Shown here one piece after another: positions 59,591 to 64,000 of a stretch of 64,000 bases of DNA. The stretch spans positions 62,001 through 126,000 of the forward strand of contig JAGWVU010000006.1 in NCBI GenBank assembly GCA_018970725.1, read 5' to 3'. The DNA comes from Verrucomicrobiota bacterium. Lineage in GTDB: Bacteria > Verrucomicrobiota > Verrucomicrobiia > Verrucomicrobiales > DEV007. Position 1 is the first letter of the stretch; the number at the start of each line of letters is the position of its first letter. The position numbers and the translations under genes are program-made. The notes under the pieces were generated by a model that saw nothing but the letters and a program-made list of their open reading frames with translations, did no database searches and was not told the DNA's origin.

Positions 59591-60446
59591 GTTCCGCTTC
59601 CCCCTCGTCCAGCAGGGCAAACCGGGTGAGCTGGACCCGGATACTCCCCACGAAGATCTCGGCCCGAATCTCCAAAGGCAGCCGCAATTCGTCGTCCCCG
59701 ATCCAAAAATGCGCCGATTTCATCTGCTTGCTGATCGGTTCCAGACTCCCGTTTTTCCTGATCTTGGAGATTTTCAGGTCAAACTTCATGGCATCGACCG
59801 CCTCGCCACGGTGCGTCCGCTTCTCCCGCCCCAGCAACCGGGCCGTCACCAGATAGGGATCACGGAACGGAAACACCACGATGGACACCGGTTCCGCCCC
59901 TTCCTCCCAAGGAAAGCTGCGGAGGTAAAGCACGCCGGAGATCAGATCGTGAACCGGTTGTTCGTCGAAAACCCGATCCCGTTCCTCGCAGGGCTTTCCC
60001 GGCTTCTTCGGCTTGGTCGCCCAGTGGCTCCGCACCTCGCCCCCCGAGAAAACGGTCCGGTAAATGTTCTCCTCCTCCCGGTCCGACTCCCATTGATTCA
60101 CTTCCACGGGAAGCAAGCGCACCGCGTCCACCTCGGATTCCACCCGGGCGTCATAGGGCCACAACACCCGGGCGGGACCGGAACTGCGGGAGACCCCGCG
60201 CGTCTCGATGCAGGCCCCGGGACCCGGGCCGAACTCAATGTCCGCCTGACCCGCCTTGAAGACGCCGTTCCAACTCACATTGTAACTGAGCACAGCGGGA
60301 CCGAGCATCGGAAAGTCCCCCGGCGGCACTGAAGTCAGGCCCCCCCTCCAGTCCGGCACCTCTTCGCCGGCGACGCCCCAGCCCGCCCCGGCCACCAGAA
60401 GCAGGGCCAGTCCCCCCGTGAACCGAAGTCTCCTCATCGCTTCCAT
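59562..60446 (-). CDS. Exported DUF3108 family protein
   Basis: 294 aa from the ATG at 60446, chosen because GAGGTG lies about 5 nt upstream; ATGs at 60473 and 60437 are alternatives. It has a Sec signal (~4-28). The DUF3108 core is seen as 'LSYNVSWNGVFKAGQADIEF', 'ESEVDAVRLLPVEVNQWESDREEENIYRTVF', 'HDLISGVLYLRSFPWEEGAEPVSIVVFPFRDPYLVTARLLGREKRTHRGEAVDAMKFDLKI' and 'FWIGDDELRLPLEIRAEIFVGSIRVQL'. The family is a periplasmic beta-rich protein of unknown role, sometimes linked to outer-membrane glycan or lipid traffic. It is convergent with DUF3592. Confidence 0.9.
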   Translation of the reverse strand: MEAMRRLRFTGGLALLLVAGAGWGVAGEEVPDWRGGLTSVPPGDFPMLGPAVLSYNVSWNGVFKAGQADIEFGPGPGACIETRGVSRSSGPARVLWPYDARVESEVDAVRLLPVEVNQWESDREEENIYRTVFSGGEVRSHWATKPKKPGKPCEERDRVFDEQPVHDLISGVLYLRSFPWEEGAEPVSIVVFPFRDPYLVTARLLGREKRTHRGEAVDAMKFDLKISKIRKNGSLEPISKQMKSAHFWIGDDELRLPLEIRAEIFVGSIRVQLTRFALLDEGEAELKGGKGGAR

Positions 60447-60498
60447 CGACACCTCAATTGCCAAATCCACCATTCTCCGCCATCAGTCCAATCAAACC

Positions 60499-61644
60499 AT
60501 GTCCCATCGTCTTCTTTTCCTTCTCACCCTGCCATCCTTGTTCGCCACCGGTTCCGGACTCATTGCCGCGGAACCCTCCGGGCTTGAGCGGATCCCGGCC
60601 GCCCTGGAGGCCGAGATCGCCGCCCATCACGCCGCCGGCACCGTGACCCTCGTCATCCGGGACGGAAAAATCCTCCACCATGCCGCCACCGGTCTCGCCG
60701 ACCGGGAGCGCAACCTCCCCATGACCACTGACTCCGTCTTCTGGATCGCTTCGATGACGAAATCGATCAGCGCCGCCACGATCCTCTCCCTGGTGGACGA
60801 GGGAAAGCTGGCGCTCGACGAGCCCGCCTCCCGTTGGATCCCACAGCTCGGCAAAGCCGTTTTGGCGGACGGCACTGCCCTCAACCGCCCCGTCACCCTC
60901 CGCGATCTTCTCTCCCACACCTCGGGCCTGGCCTTCCCGCCCCGCAAGGCCACGGACGGCGCGCAATCGCTCGGGCGTTACGTGGAGGAACTCGTCAAGG
61001 CCCCCTGGTCCTTTCAACCGGGCACCGATTATGAATACGGATTCGGCATCACGGTGGCGGGGCGCTGCGCCGAAATCGCCGCCGGCCAATCGTTCGAGGC
61101 CCTCGTGCAAAACCGCATTCTCGACCCGCTGGGCATGAAGGACACGTCCTTCCACCCCGGCGAACGGCTCCGCGCGCGCCTCGCCAAAACCTACAAGACG
61201 GCCGAAAAGGGGGCCGCTCTTGAACCCGGTTACAACCCCTTCGTCACCCCGGACCCCACGGTGCGGCACATGACCGAACCCTCCGGAGGTTTGTTTTCCA
61301 CCGCGGCGGACATGGGCGCTTTTTACCAGATGATCCTCGACCAGGGCGTCCACCAAGGAAAACGCATCCTCTCCCGGGAGGCCATCCTCACCATGACCAA
61401 ACCGCACAAGGCCGGCACGCAACCGCTGAACTACGGGCTCGGCTGGCAGTGCAATCTGCCGGACAAAATGGTCGTGAAAGGCTTCGCCGCAAATTCCTTC
61501 GGCCACGGCGGCGCCTTCGGCACCCATGGATGGATCGATCCCGACCAACACCTCATCGCGGTCTTCATGGTGCAAAACGTGCTCGTGGACGGAGGCGGCA
61601 AGGCACGCGAGACCTTTCACTCGCTGCTCCTCGGCCAGCCCTGA
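60499..61644 (+). CDS. Exported serine hydrolase of the beta-lactamase/D-aminopeptidase family
   Basis: 381 aa with a Sec signal (1-24, 'LIAAE'). The class C/PBP-like catalytic motifs are 'SMTK' (Ser85, Lys88), 'YEY' (Tyr178) and 'HGG' (His336) in place of KTG. 'RDLLSHTSGL' and 'PLGMKDTSF' are typical of the serine hydrolase/esterase branch. It may act as an esterase, D-aminopeptidase or peptidoglycan-processing enzyme in the periplasm; beta-lactamase activity is unlikely from motifs alone. It is followed at 1 bp by the amino-acid permease gene, suggesting release and uptake of a peptide or amino acid. Confidence 0.92.
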   Translation: MSHRLLFLLTLPSLFATGSGLIAAEPSGLERIPAALEAEIAAHHAAGTVTLVIRDGKILHHAATGLADRERNLPMTTDSVFWIASMTKSISAATILSLVDEGKLALDEPASRWIPQLGKAVLADGTALNRPVTLRDLLSHTSGLAFPPRKATDGAQSLGRYVEELVKAPWSFQPGTDYEYGFGITVAGRCAEIAAGQSFEALVQNRILDPLGMKDTSFHPGERLRARLAKTYKTAEKGAALEPGYNPFVTPDPTVRHMTEPSGGLFSTAADMGAFYQMILDQGVHQGKRILSREAILTMTKPHKAGTQPLNYGLGWQCNLPDKMVVKGFAANSFGHGGAFGTHGWIDPDQHLIAVFMVQNVLVDGGGKARETFHSLLLGQP

Positions 61645-61645
61645 G

Positions 61646-62968
61646 ATGAAGCCGGTCTCCACGCTCACCGCCACCTGCATCGTGATCGCCGACATGATCG
61701 GCACCGGAATTTTCACCAGCCTGGGCTTCCAGACGGTGGACCTGAAAACCGGATTCCCGATCCTCATGCTGTGGTTGGTGGGCGGGATCTGCGCCCTGTG
61801 CGGAGCCCTTTCCTACGCTGAACTCGGGGCGGCCCTGCCCCGTTCCGGGGGGGAATATCATTTCCTCAGCCGCATCTACCATCCCGCCGCCGGTTTTCTC
61901 GCCGGCCTCGTTTCCGCCACCGTGGGCTTCGCGGCCCCCGTCGCGCTGGCTGCCATGGCCTTTGGAAAGTATTTCACCGGAATCTTCCCCGGGCTTCCCG
62001 GGTTGGGTGACCATTTGCCTCCGCGGACCTGGCTGGCGCTTCTTATCACCGCGCTGGTCATCGGCATCCTGCTGCGCGGAGTCCGGCTCGGCAGCCTCTT
62101 CCAGGATGGCGCCACCTTCCTGAAGCTGGCCCTCATGCTCGGAATCGCCGGGGCCGGTTTTCTCGTCGCTCGGGCCGAACCGATCTCTTTTCTTCCCGGG
62201 CCCGGTGATGCAAAGGCCCTCACCAGCGCGCCGTTCGCCGTGAGCCTGGTCTACGTGATGTATGCCTACGCCGGCTGGAATGCCTCCACCTACCTCGCCG
62301 GGGAGCTTCGGGACCCGGCCCGCTCCATCCCGCTCTCGGTCGGGCTCGGCACCCTGGTGGTGATGGGGCTCTATCTGGCGGTCAACACCGCTTTCCTCCG
62401 CTCCACCCCGATCCCGGAATTGGCCGGCCAAATCGAGGTGGGCCTCATCGCAGGGGATTCCCTCTTCGGAACGCACGGTGCCAAGGTGATGGCCGGTCTG
62501 ATCTGCATCGGTCTCCTCTCCTCCATCAGCGCGATGATGTGGATCGGGCCCCGCATCACCCTGACGATGGGCGAGGATTTCAGTGCGCTGCGCTGGCTCG
62601 GGCGCAAGAACACCGACGGACTTCCGGTCACCGCCACCCTGACGCAGGGAGCCATTGTCGCGGTCCTCATCCTCACTTCCCGCTTTGCCGAGGTCCTCAC
62701 CGGCGTGCAATTCGCCCTCCAAGCCTGCTCTTTTTTTACCGTCCTCGGCGTCATCATCTTGCGACGAACCGAACCCGACCTGCCCCGCCCCTACAAAACC
62801 TTCGGTTACCCTCTCACTCCCCTGCTTTTTCTTCTCATCAGCGCCTGGATGATGGCGCAGATCTGGCTCTCCCATCCGCGCGAGACCCTGCTCGGTTCGG
62901 GCCTCCTCGCCTTGGGACTGCTCCTCTATTTCCTCTTTCCCTCACGGACCCCCGCCCCCACGAAATGA
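61646..62968 (+). CDS. APC superfamily amino-acid permease
   Basis: 440 aa with twelve predicted membrane helices. The first helix carries the substrate-binding 'VIADMIGTGIFTSLGFQT' (GxG turn), and helix 6 carries 'VYVMYAYAGWNASTYLAGELRDPARSIPLS', both hallmarks of the APC/LAT amino-acid and polyamine transporters. It imports or exchanges an amino acid across the inner membrane; specificity cannot be read. It starts one base after the serine hydrolase stop and overlaps the next gene by ATGA. There is no Shine-Dalgarno sequence, so translation probably depends on coupling. Confidence 0.95.
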   Translation: MKPVSTLTATCIVIADMIGTGIFTSLGFQTVDLKTGFPILMLWLVGGICALCGALSYAELGAALPRSGGEYHFLSRIYHPAAGFLAGLVSATVGFAAPVALAAMAFGKYFTGIFPGLPGLGDHLPPRTWLALLITALVIGILLRGVRLGSLFQDGATFLKLALMLGIAGAGFLVARAEPISFLPGPGDAKALTSAPFAVSLVYVMYAYAGWNASTYLAGELRDPARSIPLSVGLGTLVVMGLYLAVNTAFLRSTPIPELAGQIEVGLIAGDSLFGTHGAKVMAGLICIGLLSSISAMMWIGPRITLTMGEDFSALRWLGRKNTDGLPVTATLTQGAIVAVLILTSRFAEVLTGVQFALQACSFFTVLGVIILRRTEPDLPRPYKTFGYPLTPLLFLLISAWMMAQIWLSHPRETLLGSGLLALGLLLYFLFPSRTPAPTK

Positions 62969-63981
62969 ACTTCCCGCGCCTCCTTCTCACCGCTCTGCTG
63001 GCCGGTGCGACCGCGGCCCCGGCCGCTCCTTCCCCTGACGATCAAGCCAAATTCCTCGCCGGGCTCGCCGTCAAGGATCCTCTCCTGAGCCCTCTCTGCC
63101 AAAACGCCGGCTGGAGCACCCATGCCGCCTCCCTGCAGAAAAAGTGGTCGGGCATGGAAACCCGGCAGTTGGCCCCCGCCCGCCAATGGTCCGCCGCAAA
63201 CCCGGACCTGAACCGGAGAACCGGTGCCGTCTTCTATCCTTTCAGCGGCCCGGACGCGCTCCACGCCTGCACCTTCTTCCCCAAAGCCTCGACCTACATC
63301 CTTTGCGGAACCGAGCCCGTGGGTTCGGTTCCTGACATCACCCGGATGACACCCGCCCAGATCACGGCGGACCTGACCAACCTGCGCACCGCCCTGGAAA
63401 TGATGCTGGCCACCCACTATTTCATCACCAAGGACATGCGCGTGGATCTCTCCCGCGGCACCATCCACGGCACCCTGCCGCTTCTATATATCTTTCTCGC
63501 GCGCACCGGCTGCACCATCCGCCAGGTCGAGGTCACCCCCTCACAAGCCCGCATTCAATTCACCGGACGCGGAGGCAAAAAACAGACCCTCCACTACTTC
63601 AAGACGGACTTGTCCAACGGCGGGGGGCACGAAGCCTTTCTCTCCTTGTGCCGACAACACGCACCCGGGGTCACTCTCGTGAAAAGCGCCAGCTATCTCA
63701 TGCACTCGGACGGCTTTTCTTCCATCCGCAATTTCCTGCTCTCCCACAGTTCCGTCATCATCCAGGATGACACCGGCATTCCCTACCGCTTCCTCAACAA
63801 GGAAGGCTGGGAGGTGAAGCTTTACGGAACTTACACCGGACCGATCCGGCTTTTCAGCGAATACCATCAGGAAGATCTCGCCCAAGCCTATGCCCGAACC
63901 GGCGGGGCTCCCCTCGGCTTCGCCTTCGGTTACTTCTCCCAAAGCTCGAAAGGCGTTCTCATCCAAGCCACCCGCCGATAG
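62965..63981 (+). CDS. Exported protein of unknown function, coupled to the permease gene
   Basis: 338 aa with a Sec signal (1-21, 'PAAPS'). The mature protein is of mixed alpha/beta type: 'GAVFYPFSGPDALHACTFFPKASTYILCGTEPVG', 'MLATHYFITKDMRVDL', 'TIHGTLPLLYIFLARTGCTIRQVEV', 'HSSVIIQDDTGIPYRFLNKEGWEVKLYGTYTGPI'. No known catalytic or binding motif is recognised. The gene shares the ATGA overlap with the APC permease stop, so it is co-translated with it and with the serine hydrolase. A role in capture or processing of the transported compound is an inference. The 19 bp after it hold no feature. Confidence 0.85.
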   Translation: MNFPRLLLTALLAGATAAPAAPSPDDQAKFLAGLAVKDPLLSPLCQNAGWSTHAASLQKKWSGMETRQLAPARQWSAANPDLNRRTGAVFYPFSGPDALHACTFFPKASTYILCGTEPVGSVPDITRMTPAQITADLTNLRTALEMMLATHYFITKDMRVDLSRGTIHGTLPLLYIFLARTGCTIRQVEVTPSQARIQFTGRGGKKQTLHYFKTDLSNGGGHEAFLSLCRQHAPGVTLVKSASYLMHSDGFSSIRNFLLSHSSVIIQDDTGIPYRFLNKEGWEVKLYGTYTGPIRLFSEYHQEDLAQAYARTGGAPLGFAFGYFSQSSKGVLIQATRR

Positions 63982-64000
63982 AACCGGCTCCATCACTTCA

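Noticed and set aside
1-64000. tRNA, rRNA, tmRNA, riboswitch and prophage signals
   Set aside because: I looked through the intergenic regions and found no cloverleaf, conserved riboswitch core, integrase or structural phage gene that I could support by eye.

Overview
The window is a continuous, GC-rich, densely packed bacterial chromosome segment with no rRNA, tRNA, CRISPR array or complete insertion sequence that I could recognise. The gene content points to the Verrucomicrobiota (PVC superphylum), probably a Luteolibacter/Haloferula-like member of the Verrucomicrobiae. That placement is an inference from family content: Sec- and Tat-exported Gfo/Idh/MocA oxidoreductases, a double DUF1080 protein, giant Ig-like and beta-propeller exported proteins, ECF sigma factors paired with small membrane proteins, an EF-P with Asn at position 34, and few Shine-Dalgarno sequences. 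It is not from a database match.

Layout. (1) 1-10067, minus strand: a cut-off Rpn-family nuclease, then an envelope block with a His-rich barrel-like protein, a 1165-aa Ig/repeat protein, a 1438-aa beta-propeller/di-haem cytochrome/Ig protein, a 25-bp tandem repeat and a small CxxC protein. (2) 10222-15169: DNA polymerase I and a lipid/drug-type ABC exporter. (3) 15377-25829: a surface-polysaccharide cluster with two left-handed beta-helix acyltransferases, an epimerase, four glycosyltransferases, an FkbM-like protein and a WbpA-WbpB-WbpD sugar pathway that lacks the aminotransferase here. (4) 25813-38501: mostly housekeeping genes, including an NHL protein, a SerB-like phosphatase, an aminopeptidase P, an ankyrin protein, EF-P, an L,D-transpeptidase, an SH3 protein coupled to a PLP dehydratase, an HscB-like protein, DUF502, NadD, a DEAD-box helicase, an HU-like protein and a LysM protein. 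(5) 38555-46967: an ECF sigma factor with a thioredoxin-fold partner, two exported Gfo/Idh/MocA oxidoreductases, a DUF1080 protein and an acyl-ACP-synthetase-like protein. (6) 47025-53680: an ECF sigma factor, membrane anti-sigma candidate, Spy/CnrX-like sensor, an EF-hand/redoxin/cytochrome c/copper-monooxygenase fusion, a metallopeptidase, a fatty acid hydroxylase and a helical exported protein, all in one direction. (7) 53708-63981: an FG-GAP protein, an M16 peptidase-IspD-YqeY operon, DUF3592, DUF3108, a serine hydrolase, an APC permease and an unknown exported protein.

The most striking cross-cutting signal is promoter placement. At many transcription-unit starts a TTGNNN box, a 16-18 bp spacer and a TAGGNN-like -10 box sit only 5-10 nt before the start codon, while most starts lack a usable Shine-Dalgarno sequence. 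This predicts widespread leaderless or nearly leaderless mRNAs. The best candidates for an undescribed system are the metal-sensor-like ECF operon driving a copper-monooxygenase fusion (47025-53680) and the His-rich/di-haem/Ig envelope block (563-10067). In the envelope block, two adjacent giant proteins share a C-terminal module of about 370 residues that I do not recognise.
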